DNA of 64,000 nucleotides from Branchiostoma floridae (GCF_000003815.2 NC_049980.1:4110370-4174369), one strand, 5' to 3'; positions 33,041 through 43,400 are shown, counted from the stretch's first letter. Numbers and translations: made by a program. The notes: generated by a model not told the origin, from the sequence alone.

Positions 33041-33551
33041 ATGCGTTAACGTAGTGCCGTATTGCCCTTCTCTGTCCAAAGCAAGCACATAAATTTTGCT
33101 GCATGGTTACTACGTATGAAACCATTTATCAGTTTTCAACAAAATCCAAACCAATGTCATCATTACTTTGCAGACAACATCCTTTTAGAAACCAGTAACG
33201 TTAAGTTTGGGAGAAATACAATTTAGCTGCGGCCCGAGGTATGCGGGTGAATTTCTGCTCGAATAAAAGCCAGGTACCCACTTCTGCCTTTCGAATCCTC
33301 ATATCCACAATATCTTCACAGATTTCTTGGGATAAGGAACACGAACCAAACACCTCTGATCACAGTTCGCCCTTGTTTTGTCTCACAACACACAATTGCC
33401 GACTTTTAAAAGTACATCGACCTAAAAGCAATGACCATAACGATTTAAACTTTAATTTGGTTTGTATTGAGCTGTAGAATAAAATGGTTCATATTATACA
33501 ATTTTGCAACAACATTTTGAGTTCTGCTCCTACTTGGGGGTTACCCCCAAA
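33041..33551. other. No supported gene
   Basis: Nothing recognised. A 78-codon plus-strand ORF at 33241-33477 has no domain. Confidence 0.4.
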
Positions 33552-33579
33552 CCCCCCCCCCCCCCCCTCCCCCTCCCCC
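33552..33579 (+). repeat. C-rich homopolymer tract
   Basis: A run of C broken by two T, shortly before the gap at 33689. Such tracts often stall assembly. Confidence 0.95.
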
Positions 33580-33688
33580 AATAGTTCCGCAAGGGGCAAC
33601 TTAGGTATGGAGTTCTGCACCTTATTTATAGGGGAGTCTCAAACCATATTGATCAACCCTCGTAACGGCGGCCTAGTTTGGCCCAATA

Positions 33689-33788
33689 NNNNNNNNNNNN
33701 NNNNNNNNNNNNNNNNNNNNNNNNNNNNNNNNNNNNNNNNNNNNNNNNNNNNNNNNNNNNNNNNNNNNNNNNNNNNNNNNNNNNNNNN
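33689..33788. other. Assembly gap (100 N)
   Basis: Exactly 100 N, a common convention for a gap of unknown size. Confidence 1.
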
Positions 33789-34720
33789 GATCGTATCACG
33801 CCAGTTGCGTGTTATCACAAAGAAACTAATGGTGATAGAGTGTGTGGTGCAATGATTAGCAATCCAGGATAAGCTCTCTATGTGTTTATGTCAGCTTGCC
33901 AGTAGCAGTTGAGATGTAAAGCGGGTGTATCTCTGAGCCAAGGTCGTTGGTGCTAAATTGTCATATATTCAAAAGCAGCTGCAAGACGAGCAAATATTTG
34001 CCGTGAACTGTAAAATAATGTTGGAAAACGTATGCAAACGTCATAAAATACCAAAGACAAAGCTGTAAACGTGAAAGAAATGAGAATCTATTGTTTTATA
34101 TACCATACTTGGGGTGTTAAGTCATTTGTTCAACCACTTAGAAAGTACGAGTTTTTCCAAACATCTTATTCGCACGCTGGTATCACTTTTGGAGTTCCCA
34201 GAGGATGTAGTTCATATAATCGAATCAACCTGTTTTAAGAGACTCTTGATGTAAAGGAAATTACAAAAAAAAAACAGACACAGACTTTGAAGGCTTTAAC
34301 TCGCTCTGCTAATGTTTTGCACCATGTATATGTAGTGATTCATGTATATGCTGAGAGATTTATTAGGACTCAATGTAACCTGTATCTCTGTTTTATCTTA
34401 TCTAACCCTTACCTTCCTCATTACCTCAATGAAAAGTGGCCTACAGGTTGATTTAAGCTTTCTCATGAATAAATAACGATTCAGACAAACATGGCCTATC
34501 CTTTTGTTGTTCGCTGCTGGTATCGCATAGCATGGTAAATACGAAAAGATAAGATGTCATGTTCAAATGTTACAACAAAGATGAAAGCCGCACTATGCAC
34601 ATCTGTGCAGACAAAGGCTACTGATACCTGGAACTTATGAAAGTTGATTACACTATGGAGGTCACTTTTACATAATTGTAGACGTTGTATAATTCACATG
34701 GTAAACGACAGAACCGTTGC
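33789..34720. other. Non-coding; Harbinger-type terminus near 34110-34235
   Basis: Around 34115-34232 the words TCATTTGTTCAACC, CGCACGCTGGTATCAC, GAGTTCCCAGAGGATG and TATAATCGAATCAACC match the right part of the type-2 MITE at 47722-48088. No left end found. Confidence 0.55.
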
Positions 34721-34726
34721 AAGGCT

Positions 34727-34792
34727 GGCTACATGCAACGGCAACCAAAGTCGCTAGATGGCGTTGCAGTACTGAGCTACAATGTCGATCTA
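34727..34792 (+). repeat. ~62-bp dispersed repeat, copy 1
   Basis: ATGCAACGGCAACCAAAGTC then AGATGGCGTTGCAGTAC; recurs with changes at 35623-35690. Confidence 0.7.
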
Positions 34793-35573
34793 TGCACTTG
34801 GATGAGCAAGATGAGGCCATAGTGCTGTACGCTTTGAACCATTCACACCGAGATGCCCCCCCCCCCTATTCTTTTCAGTATGGGTCTTTAAGACAAAACG
34901 TTATCATTAATAAGATAGACAATATATAGAGCAGTCACTCATTTTTTACGAGATGACAAGTAGCATTTTTATTACATAGTATCATAATAGTACAAACTTC
35001 ATCATATTAGAGTATACACGAAAAGCTGAAGATTATATATACATTGTTTTAATAAGATGTCATGGAAAAGTCGTAAATATAATAGTCTATTTCAATCTAG
35101 TACTGGGGTAATACACACCTAACAAATAGATAGAATTATAAAGTGTATACTAGAAAGAATATATATATATTCAATTAGGATATACAAAAGTTGGGATAAA
35201 TGAAATCCAAAGATTGATTGATAATACAATTTGAAGAAAGATTTATTGGTCGTTCTTGACTAGTTTATTTAGGACTAACAAAATACAGGAAACGCATAGA
35301 ATGCAAAACTTAAACATAAAGCCACACTGAAACCATTACATGTATGACATCCGCGGCTATAAATTTTGGTCTGTTTAGAAAAAGCAATTTTTTGTAACCA
35401 TACTGAGAATTAGGCTACAAGAAGCTACACAATGAGCAATAAATTACACGATGGAAACTAACGGTAAAATGGCTGATTTCATATGGTAAAGGTTCCTAAT
35501 TTGGGGGGGGGGGGGAGGGGGGGGGGGGCTCAAAAAATGTCATCCATATAGTAGATCCAGTGTGATCTTATCA
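34793..35573. other. AT-rich non-coding
   Basis: Contains a G homopolymer tract at about 35503-35528. Nothing else seen. Confidence 0.5.
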
Positions 35574-35579
35574 TTTATT
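35574..35579 (-). terminator. Candidate poly(A) signal of the spliced gene
   Basis: AATAAA on the minus strand, about 150 bp past the stop codon at 35725. Position is plausible; cleavage site not determinable. Confidence 0.4.
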
Positions 35580-35724
35580 AAAAGTGCGTCTCTATCATGT
35601 ACTTAGTCTTATTTGTGTGACTATATGCAACGGCAACAAAAGTCGCCAGATGGCGCTTCGGTACGGTGCTGCAATGCTGATCCACCGCGGAGGGAATGAC
35701 CGCCTTTCTTGTGGCTCGTACTTC

Positions 35725-35795
35725 TTATCTTCTAAGGTAAACCGCTGAGATAACGGAGCCCGATGACCTCCTGGATGAATCACTGTCAGGAGAAC
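35725..35795 (-). CDS. Exon 5 (terminal) of the spliced gene
   Basis: Acceptor TTTTTTTCAG directly precedes GTTCTCCTGACAG. The exon completes a split Gly codon, then reads SPDSDSSRRSSGSVISAVYL, two Arg and stop. The preceding pyrimidine tract is strong. A low-complexity Ser/Arg tail. Confidence 0.75.
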
Positions 35796-38700
35796 CTGAA
35801 AAAAATGGTTTCAGGATCAAGAAAAAATTGTGAACAGTCACATAAGAACATCTTATGATTTACGTCATAAAAGAACGATCAAAGTTATCAAACTGTAAAG
35901 GATCCACATTTCTTAAGTTGTCTTTCTATCAAAGACCGCTAGACGGAGTTTCTGCACAGGGACACCGTCTCAGTCATAGAGGCCGCCTTGCAGAAAGGTC
36001 AACCTTTGCCGGTTGACAATAATCCTGCTGTCATAGTGTAAGCTAGCTAGGAATGGGTACCGGCACAGAAAATTCAGGTCCAGGTACGGCCTAGGTCCAG
36101 AAGATCAGGTCCAGCTCCGGACCTGAACCTGGACCTAACAGTCTGTGAAAACTTGTGGGCGATACTCAAAACAATGGTCCATTTCCCTACAAAGGAATTT
36201 GTTTGGTAGAGTATCCGGCGTCCATTTCTTAATCGTTTTAAAAATCCTATCTTCATGTAAACAACACTAACTGCTATTGTTTTATACCAAGTTTGACTGT
36301 AGAGACTCTGGAAAAAGGACTAACAACTCTCCCCTACTTCGCTATTGTTATTATCTTTGACATGTAAGCCCCTAAACACGCCCCAGAACACCTGCCGGTA
36401 TGATCTGTTCATTTTCGTATCGGTCCAACATCCGGTCTACTGATTTTTTCAAGTCGGGTTTCAACCATTACTTGACAACGCACCTTTCCCGTCGGACTCC
36501 GCTGTTCTGGTTCATTCTACTACAATATCGTGCGAGTCAAAACTTCAAACCGTGCAGAAACGCCTCCTTGCGCTTTCTGTTTGCTCTGTACCATTCATGT
36601 ATTTGATTTTGTTCACTTGCAATTAGCCCCATGGGCATGAATTTGCAATAAAACCTTACAAAACGCTAGACAGCGTACCTTTCCCGTCGGAATCGGCGGT
36701 TCTGTCGGATCCTACTTTAAAACAGTGCGATTCAAAACTCCCGCCCGTACAGATACGCCTCCTTGCGGTTTCTGTCTGCCCTGCACCATTAGGCAACGTA
36801 CCTTTGCCGTCGGAATCGGCTGTCCTGTTGGATCCCGCCGTCCTGTTCTTGCGGAATATGCGGAGCCGCTGTTGCCAGGGCCGCTCGTGCACAAAGCCGT
36901 CCGGACTGCTGTATTTGTACTCGTACTCCGAGGAGAAGGGAGCTGTAGGGACAAATAATAGAATGTTGGAGACCTCAAGACAGTGAGCCACTACTGTAAG
37001 TCTCAACCAGACACCTTGGATTAGTGATAGAACGAATAATGTAACTGTGAAAATTGCACATGTTGTAAAGGTAAGGCATTTTCTACAACTGCCTTTCTAC
37101 TGAGGACCGCTAGGTAGCATTTCTGCATCGGTACAGTCAGTCATGCCTTCGACTGACAGACAGACAGACATGCAAACAGACAGACAACAAGACAGACAAA
37201 CAGATAGGCGAACGGACAGAAAGCTAGACAACCAACAGACAGACATGCAGACAGACAGACAGTCAGGAAAACAGACAGATAGAGGAAACAGACGGACAGA
37301 CAGACAGGCAGGCAGACAGACAGACAGGCAAGCAGACAGACAGGCAGACAGACAAACAACATACGGACAGACAGTCAGACATACAGGCAGACTGCTAGAC
37401 AGACAGACAGGCATGCAGACAGACAGGTAGACAGGCAGACAGACAGACAGACAGATAGACAGACTAGCAGACATGTAGATAGGCAGACAGACAATCAGTC
37501 ATGTGGAGACAGGGTATGCAGACAGAAAGATGGACAATTACACAGAAACAAACCAAAACACTACCTACTCACAATTTAAGGATTATTAAAGCATCCTGGT
37601 GATAGTGGGCTAGTTCTACCAACAGTCATTCAACAGGTCCACAAACAAACAAATAGTGGTGCGTACCTAAACTCAATTTCAGGTTCAGGTCCGGACTTAT
37701 GGTGCATATTAAATTGCATGTAAGCATGAATTGAAATGCAATGTGAAAAATACATGAAAATGATAGACAGCCAGTGTAAACACGAACTGTTTTTTGTCTT
37801 TTTCCAGTGCAAATTTCTCTGTCTATGGATGGTTTTAGATGGTTTAGAACGAAAAAAGGGAATATAAGTGTGACAGATTGCTATTTGCAAGTCCGGACTT
37901 GGCTCCAGACATTTAGTTTTTTTTTTTTGGACTTGGACCTAAACATTTTTAGGTCCAATTCCAAGTCCGGGCTTTAGGTACGCACCACTACAAACAAACA
38001 AACAGACATTATTTTTACTCACTGATGAACTTGAGCGTCCTGCTGACAGTAGGGTAGATCTGAGAAGAGTCGTTCAGCAGATCCACGTGGTCTGTCGGCC
38101 GCCGCTTCAGTTTGTCCAGCGGGAAAGGATTACCGAAGTGCGAGAAGCGGAACAGACCTGGGAAAAACGGTTAGATTTTTATTTCAGCTTTTAGTTTGCA
38201 TTGTAATTTATGAGTACAGTAGTCCTCATTGTTGTCTGTATAGATTGACAGACAGTAGTAGTAGTAGTTGTTGTTGTGGTGGTGGTGGTAGTAGTAGTAG
38301 TAGTAGAAGTAGTAGTGTAGCAGCAGCAGTAGTAGTAGAAGTAGTAGCAGTAGTAGAAGTAGTACTAGTAGTATAGTTGTATTTTAACTTTATTGTAATA
38401 CAGTAAACAGACATGTATACATCATTTTTCAAGCTTGTTAAACTTGCAATAATACATCCAAAGCAACATTATCATAATGAAAATACAATAATAGTAATAC
38501 ACAAATGTATACATGTAAAATGTGAGTCAACAAAGCGTAAAAAAGGTAAAGATTGAAATTACTCAATTTGCTAGGAAATATATCAATTTTTGCTCCAATT
38601 CCAATTCAGAGTTTATTTTACGATGACTACACCCTTGGAAGCTTGTAAGACTTTGATTTCTTTTGGATCGGACTGTCTAAGAATTACTGTAGGAATCTGA

Positions 38701-41365
38701 AATTTCACATGTACAATGATAAATGTCTCTATAGGTAGCATGTGAGTTTCCACGTTTACATCAGTTTCAGAGCTTATGTCGACAGCCATCCTACTCCCTG
38801 AACACGTAATGACTCTCCCCTTAATTGTCTTCTCCACCTCCCCATGTGTAATGAATCTCCCCTTACTTGTCTCCTGTGTGGAAAAAGCCTCCCGCGCGCT
38901 CGTGGCCTTGAGCGGAGGTTTGGGCGGCCAGCGCCAGTAGTTGTAGCTGTAGCGATCGGCGCTAGGGGTCGCTGCGGACTTCTTTGACCTCTTCTTCCGG
39001 TCGGCGTTTCTGCCCGAGTTGTCCTGTTTGGGTCGTGACAATTGGAATCAGAAATTGTCACAGAAAACCTAACGATATCCCCTCTCATGATCTGTTTAAA
39101 GATTATTTCAGGTACTGTAAATGCATTTAAGTTCGCGGGGATTTAATTTCGCGGTAGCGGGAAAAAGGACTTTTCGCGGTGGTTTTAATTTCGCAGTAGC
39201 ACCATGCACTGTAGTATCTTAATGCCCTCGAAAATGTTCGCGGTGGTTTTAAATTCGCGGTGAAATGGCCAACGCGAAAACCGTGAACATAAATCCACCG
39301 CGAACATTTCTGCATTTACAGTATTGTCTCCGTTCTCATGAGCTCGTAAATAGGCTTTGTTTTGAAGGGGAAAGAATTTGTAAATACCCCACATTAATTG
39401 CAGTGGAAGACGAAATACATTCTATGCCCCTGTAACGACTAGTAAAGAAGAGAGCTATCTAAACAGGCCTCCAAAGCCTACTTAATACAAAAAAAGTGGG
39501 CACTTTGGCTTCCAGTACCATTTGTTGAAGAAGTCAACACCAAAATCTTAGATTGTAGTTCGTAGCCGTCCATATTGCAGTAGTCACTTGTTCCACTTGT
39601 CACCATTTAAAGTCCTATCAGAGGGACGCTACCAAAAGCTAGGTACCTGTTTTCACCTGAATAGTATTAGCAAAATTCGCGTAAAATTACTTTCTCACGG
39701 GGACAAAGTCAACAAGGCATATCGGGAGATTCTAACCCAAGGCCCCTGGTACATGGTGTACGGGCCAAATGCCCTACCATTACGCCACAATGCACGACTA
39801 GGCCACATAACACCTGTGTTGAATTTCCCATTCCTTGCTATATTAAAAGTGATTTACAAAGATTGGCAAAGGCTTGTTGACAAAGTCCATAAATAGATAA
39901 GTAACGTTAACCGCCAAATATTCGAAGTTGTTACCCTTGTGAAACATTGAGCTTGATCTCCAGAAGTCTAATCATGTATTTTTCAGTTATCAACCTCTGT
40001 CGTTGTATTGTTATTATTTTCTTTATCGTTATTTACTGTTTTTGATGTTAGACTTCTGGAAGAATAGATTAGTTAATTCTAATCTCATGAATTTCGAATA
40101 AACATCAAAGATCAGATAAATTTTCTTACCGTTTTTCTCTTGACCCGGGAGCGCTCGTCTGTCCAGTCCAGTAGGGGCAGGGTTGTAGGGGCGATGACAC
40201 TGAGGGGGGACAGAAACCGTGTTAGAATGTCGTAAAATTTGTGACAAAAATCCCTCTGCAATTCTAAAACTAGCCGCTAGTGAGGCAAAACTTGCATCAC
40301 TTCTTTCGGAGCACATTATAGCTATCTACTACCCCAAAATCGTGACCATGATATGTCCAGAACACGAGATGTAAAACAACTGTAATATTTCACTAAACCA
40401 CGCCTGTTTGCAAAAGACATTTGTCACCAATGGTCGAAAATTTATCCCCTAAAATTATCCCCTTAAATTTTTTTTTCAATAAAAGGGCAGCATTTCTTTC
40501 TCTCTATAGTTTCAGAGAGGACTCCTGGCTAAATATAGGATACCCGAAACAAAGCTATATTTCTTTGACAAAAGGCATGCCTAATGTCATGTTGTATTCA
40601 TAACTTCTAGATTTGTTATGTCATCAAACAGCCAAACACAGAACACCGGTAGCAAAACAACAAACCATGGATATATATACAAGTTCATGACTTGCTTTTT
40701 ACAACCTTTCCGTGTCACTTAAGGCCATGTTTATCCGATTATATGGATGACATCCACGCTAGCATCAATTTTCGCCCCCCCCCCCTCAAAAAAGTTTTTT
40801 CGACTACACTGTAAACCACGCCAAACAGCTACTGCAAACTGGGGAAATATATGCGGTAGATATGTGCAAATGGAGTATCGAAAAACGTACTAATGTCGTA
40901 GAATGTCTAAGTCAAAGTTCGGTATACCATAATCACGAATAAAAGTTCAAACAAACAAACAAACAAACAAACAATCTTTAGGAAAGGCCTACCTATATAT
41001 AACAACCAAACATTCACGAAAGTACGCTCATGAATTCTCATATCATTCTATCATAAAACAAGCAAGAGTAAACAAACAAAGTATGAGATCGCGTTGGTAG
41101 TAAAATTAAAACAGTCAATTAACTACCCATATCTATAAAGCAGTACTCTTTCGCCCCTTTCCCCCCTTGTTTCATAAAAATCGGTGATTTAGAACAGTCC
41201 GAAGATCCTATAACGTCCTTCCTTGTACCTGATGTCTGTCCCACCGTCGTCAGGGAGTGGCCCGTTGTCCCGTAAAAACTGCACCTGCTTCTTAAACTCG
41301 TCCTGGGCGTCGTCCTTCTCCATAACCATAGCAACGGCCTCGAAGTCTAAGCCGTTCTCTGCCAT
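35725..41365 (-). CDS. Spliced gene, unrecognised small protein (gene span)
   Basis: Minus-strand gene assembled from exon borders. Three downstream exons (38157-38023, 36942-36802, 35795-35725) all have AG/GT borders, join with consistent phase (each junction splits a codon after base 1) and run to a TAA at 35727-35725. Upstream, exon 40199-40130 joins the 38157 exon in phase. A start-codon exon (41365-41229) opens next to a CpG-rich region. Its GTAC donor leaves two bases, which does not fit the phase-0 start of exon 2, so the first junction is unresolved: an unseen exon, another donor or a sequence error. The assembled protein is under 200 residues, soluble, without signal peptide or membrane segment. 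It has a conserved-looking middle (FRFSHFGNPFPLDKL) and a Ser/Arg/Asp-rich tail. I do not recognise the family. Introns contain MITEs and microsatellites. Confidence 0.75.
36048..36460. mobile_element. hAT-type MITE, truncated
   Basis: Left end TAGGAATGGGTACCGGCACA with the GGTCC/GGACC-rich subterminal block. The interior near 36415-36450 (CCAACATCCGGTCTACTG) matches the 6655-7086 element inverted, but the distal terminus is missing. It lies in intron 4 of the spliced gene. Confidence 0.7.
36484..36801 (-). repeat. Tandem duplication of exon-4 end plus donor
   Basis: Minus strand: the last ~33 bases of exon 4 and the start of its intron recur at 36801-36679 (period 123) and, with an insertion, at 36604-36484. 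In copy 2 the sequence GATCCGACAGAACCGCCGAT runs to GACGGGAAAG, preceded by TAG and followed by GTACGC. That is a possible 33-nt, phase-1 mini-exon coding GSDRTADSDGK. Copy 3 has TGA in the same frame and a GTGCGT donor. About 65 bp resembling a LINE 3' tail (GGGCATGAATTTGCAATAAA) separates copies 2 and 3. Confidence 0.7.
36802..36942 (-). CDS. Exon 4 of the spliced gene
   Basis: Acceptor TTTGTCCCTACAG, donor AAAG/GTACGTTG. 141 nt: two bases completing a Thr codon, 46 codons, one base. It reads PFSSEYEYKYSSPDGFVHER, then PWQQRLRIFRKNRTAGSNRT and ADSDGK. GC-rich relative to the flanking introns, as expected for an exon. Confidence 0.8.
37155..37500 (+). repeat. (CAGA)n microsatellite
   Basis: About 345 bases of CAGACAGA-type words in intron 3. 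It gives Thr/Asp/Arg-rich and Cys/Leu/Ser-rich spurious ORFs. Confidence 0.97.
37654..37990. mobile_element. hAT-type MITE with exact 18-bp TIRs
   Basis: TAGTGGTGCGTACCTAAA at the left and its exact inverse TTTAGGTACGCACCACTA at the right. Flanked by CAAACAAA at 37646-37653 and 37991-37998, an 8-bp duplication (in simple sequence, so some chance overlap is possible). The subterminal GGTCC/GGACC words link it to the 6655 family. It lies in intron 3 of the spliced gene. Perfect termini suggest a recent insertion. Confidence 0.85.
38023..38157 (-). CDS. Exon 3 of the spliced gene
   Basis: Acceptor TTTTTCCCAG, donor ATCA/GTGAGT. 135 nt: two bases, 44 codons, one base. It reads LFRFSHFGNPFPLDKLKRRP, TDHVDLLNDSSQIYPTVSRT and LKFI. 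The strongest single exon in the window by composition, borders and phase. Confidence 0.85.
38249..38377 (+). repeat. (GTA)n / (GTT)n trinucleotide repeat
   Basis: GTAGTAGTA with GTT, GTG and GCA variants, in intron 2. Confidence 0.97.
38867..39023 (-). CDS. Candidate alternative exon of the spliced gene
   Basis: Inside an open frame running 39041-38613 on the minus strand. Border candidates are acceptor CCCAAACAG/GAC at 39024-39026 and donor ACAA/GTAAGG at 38866. With these borders the exon is 157 nt (52 codons plus one base). It starts in phase 0 and ends in phase 1, exactly like exon 2, so it would also join exon 3 in frame (split Ser codon). It reads basic (ADRKKRSKKS) then Tyr/Trp/Pro-rich (YSYNYWRWPPKPPLKATS). 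Alternatively the whole 39041-38613 frame (ending VLQASKGVVIVK) is a separate intronless coding segment. The acceptor lacks a good pyrimidine tract. Confidence 0.4.
39115..39321. mobile_element. Tc1/mariner-like MITE, complete
   Basis: CTGTAAATGCATTTAAG at the left, inverted GCATTTACAG at the right, TA on both sides (39113-39114, 39322-39323). The interior is rich in TTCGCGG/CCGCGAA. Same family as 1-133. In intron 2 of the spliced gene. Confidence 0.85.
39595..39800 (-). mobile_element. tRNA-derived SINE copy
   Basis: Minus strand: GTGGCGTAATGGTAGGGCAT (A-box-like), GGGTTAGAATCTCCC (B-box-like), then GTGAAAACAGGTACCTAGC and a degenerate body. The head is better kept than the tail. Confidence 0.65.
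40130..40199 (-). CDS. Exon 2 of the spliced gene
   Basis: Acceptor GTTTCTGTCCCCCCTCAG (strong pyrimidine tract), donor AACG/GTAAGA. 70 nt: 23 codons plus one base. It reads CHRPYNPAPTGLDRRALPGQ, EKN and a Gly codon split with exon 3. Frame is fixed by the join to exon 3; the other frames hit a stop there. Confidence 0.75.
40723..40930. mobile_element. Harbinger-type MITE (type 2), left-end fragment
   Basis: GGCCATGTTTATCCGATTAT then ATGGATGACATCCACGCTAG and ACACTGTAAACCACGCC, as in the left part of the 6113 and 47722 copies; a C tract at about 40775-40785. In intron 1 of the spliced gene. No right end. Confidence 0.65.
41229..41365 (-). CDS. Exon 1 (start codon) of the spliced gene
   Basis: ATG at 41365-41363 in the context AGAATGG (A at -3, G at +4). 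It reads MAENGLDFEAVAMVMEKDDA, QDEFKKQVQFLRDNGPLPDD, GGTDI, then AG before GTACAAGG. Acidic start, coding-like composition. The GTACAAG donor leaves two bases, so direct joining to exon 2 (phase 0) breaks the frame. An upstream donor CAG/GTGCAG after DEFKKQ would give phase 0. Without splicing the frame ends at a TAA at 41189, giving 58 codons. Linkage to the downstream exons is inferred from position and strand. Confidence 0.6.
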
Positions 41366-41780
41366 TCTGGACGATTTTTGTTGCTGTTGATAGGTCCGTT
41401 GCTACGGCAACACGAAGTGAGTCGTCGAAGTCCTAAGATCGAGCTAGCCTGTTTGCGTATTTTACGGAAACTGTACACTTCCCTCGAGGTAGGTCCGTTG
41501 TTGCACCGGGAGGTTCCGCGATACTTCCTCGGCGTTGACCCTCGTCCGCTCCCGAGAGGCGCCCATGCAAGGCCCGGTGGCGCGCTACTTCGGATTCGGA
41601 CGACTGGTCAAACACTACAGCCTCTGGACACGGTGGTCAAGCGTCTGTGTGCTGTGTTGGCCACGGTTTGGTTTATAGGATGGAATTCCACCACTGGATA
41701 CAACAAGGCGATAACCCAACCCCACCAACGCCGTGCCACCACTGTTATAAAGGCATTGAAGCGCGGCAAATTTTGACATA
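41366..41780. promoter_or_regulatory. CpG-rich candidate promoter
   Basis: The region directly upstream of exon 1 is markedly richer in CG dinucleotides than the surrounding AT-rich sequence (GGTTCCGCGATACTTCCTCG, CGTCCGCTCCCGAGAGGCGC, GTGGCGCGCTACTTCGG). No TATA box seen at the expected distance. This is the composition expected of a TATA-less, possibly bidirectional promoter. Confidence 0.45.
41565..41678 (+). CDS. Possible small divergent ORF
   Basis: ATG at 41565 in the CpG-rich region opens 37 codons, beginning MQGPVARYFGFGRLVKHYSL, on the strand opposite to the spliced gene. An overlapping frame continues with a hydrophobic stretch (LCAVLATVWFIGW). Size and composition resemble small mitochondrial inner-membrane proteins, but I cannot assign one, and a frame change or intron would be needed to use both parts. 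Speculative. Confidence 0.2.
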   Translation: MQGPVARYFGFGRLVKHYSLWTRWSSVCVLCWPRFGL

Positions 41781-43220
41781 AACACCGACTCTGTTTACCC
41801 ACACATAAACCCCATTTTGGCACTTAAAACACCCCAAACACACCACTCACACACCTGCTGTTGTTACACCTGTCTTACCTGGGCCCTCTGTGATGCACGG
41901 AAAAGTCTTTCCTGTGAGTGGTAATCATCTTGCAGACAGTACGACGATCTAAATTCTAATGGTATACTGTAAAGAGAGTCCTATTCCTTCTAACCTAGTA
42001 TTGGGGACGACGAAGTATTTTAATGTACTAAACCACGCGATCCAACCCTCTCTGTTTATACCATACATTGTCTCTACGTTGACATGTAACCAAACCCCCC
42101 AGTTTACATACAGTAGGTGGTTATTTATATAACCGAATCCGATCTTTTAAAAAACGCAATCCAGTGACCGTGGGTCATACACAATGCTATACGAAAGCTA
42201 CACTAGATAAAAAGTACTATAAATGATGTGTATTGAAGAGGATGAATATGATATTGTAAGGGATATAACGATTGACCTATATATGACAGGGCTAGTTCGG
42301 AGCCATCTGAGTTTGTTACAAGTTATCTGCTACGCTACGATGGCCATGAAAAAGATGTCCATACGTCCCATTCACTCTCGTCCGGACGGGGTGACTATGT
42401 AAGCATGCATTTGTAAGCGACACCTGTTGACTTAGTGTGGTACTGCGGGTAGGGTAACCGCGCAGGGTCGCGGGTCAGGGCTAAGGTAGCCCCGCCAACA
42501 GACAGGTATGCCACCCCGCCATTGTTAACGGGAAAATCATACTTTATACAGCCGTTCTGGTGTTTGTCTTTATAATAAAAGGAATTTCTGCTCTGCGACA
42601 GTTAATATGTTGTTTACCGTTCTACGCGCTCTATATAGAAAAGGGCCGTCTTTTCACTGAGGGTATTATTAGTAAGTGTTCTCAATGCAGAAGACCACTT
42701 TATATATGATATGATATGACAGCTATTATAGCTATATATCGGTACGTAATATTGCTACTTACGTATACAACGGATTTATATATCAATCTACAAACCCATG
42801 TAATTCATATACATATGGCTAGCGTAGTTCTTATTGGCGCATGATGTTATTTGTGTTTGTAACAAAATTACATTGCTTCGTAAATTGTTGTTTATCATTA
42901 ACGAATCACTATCAAAGCTCTTTACTGTATTGACGTTTTTGTTATCTTTGAATTACCAACAAATCCCTCCAGAAAAGAGAATTCGTAAAGCATAAAACGG
43001 GATATATATTTCCTCAGCACTCATCAATTGTTGTTGCTGCCATGACAACCGTCGTCATGGTAACGTACCGCGCTCTGCTCACGATTGCGCAATCATGTGA
43101 CCTGTAGCACTTGACCCACGCAGGGTCAGAACGTATACATGACTTGTTTATTTTCTTTAAGACGTTTAAAGATTCGAGGTGGGTGTTCGGGCCTAAGACC
43201 TTGAGGCAGGTGTACTTGGT
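41781..43220. other. No supported gene
   Basis: AT-rich. Nothing recognised on either strand. Confidence 0.4.
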
Positions 43221-43224
43221 GGTC

Positions 43225-43400
43225 TTGGTATCATGTAGCGTAACAGTTAGAACATGGAGGGTATATATAACCTCCTTGGTCAGAACATTTGTCACAGATC
43301 AAGAGGTCCATGGTTCAAGCCCCTAACATGCCACAATGATGTTGTGCCTTGGGAAAGGGACTATCTTCCAATTTCCCTTGAAAATGAAAACTTATGAATA
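43225..43400 (+). mobile_element. tRNA-derived SINE copy
   Basis: ATCAAGAGGTCCATGGTTCAAG (B-box region), ACATGCCACAATGATGTTGTG, then CCTTGGGAAAGGGACTATC. Same layout as 25130 and 59795. Confidence 0.65.

Noticed and set aside
37097-37474. Cys/Leu/Ser-rich minus ORF and Thr/Asp/Arg plus ORF
   Set aside because: Translation of a CAGA repeat; periodicity explains both.
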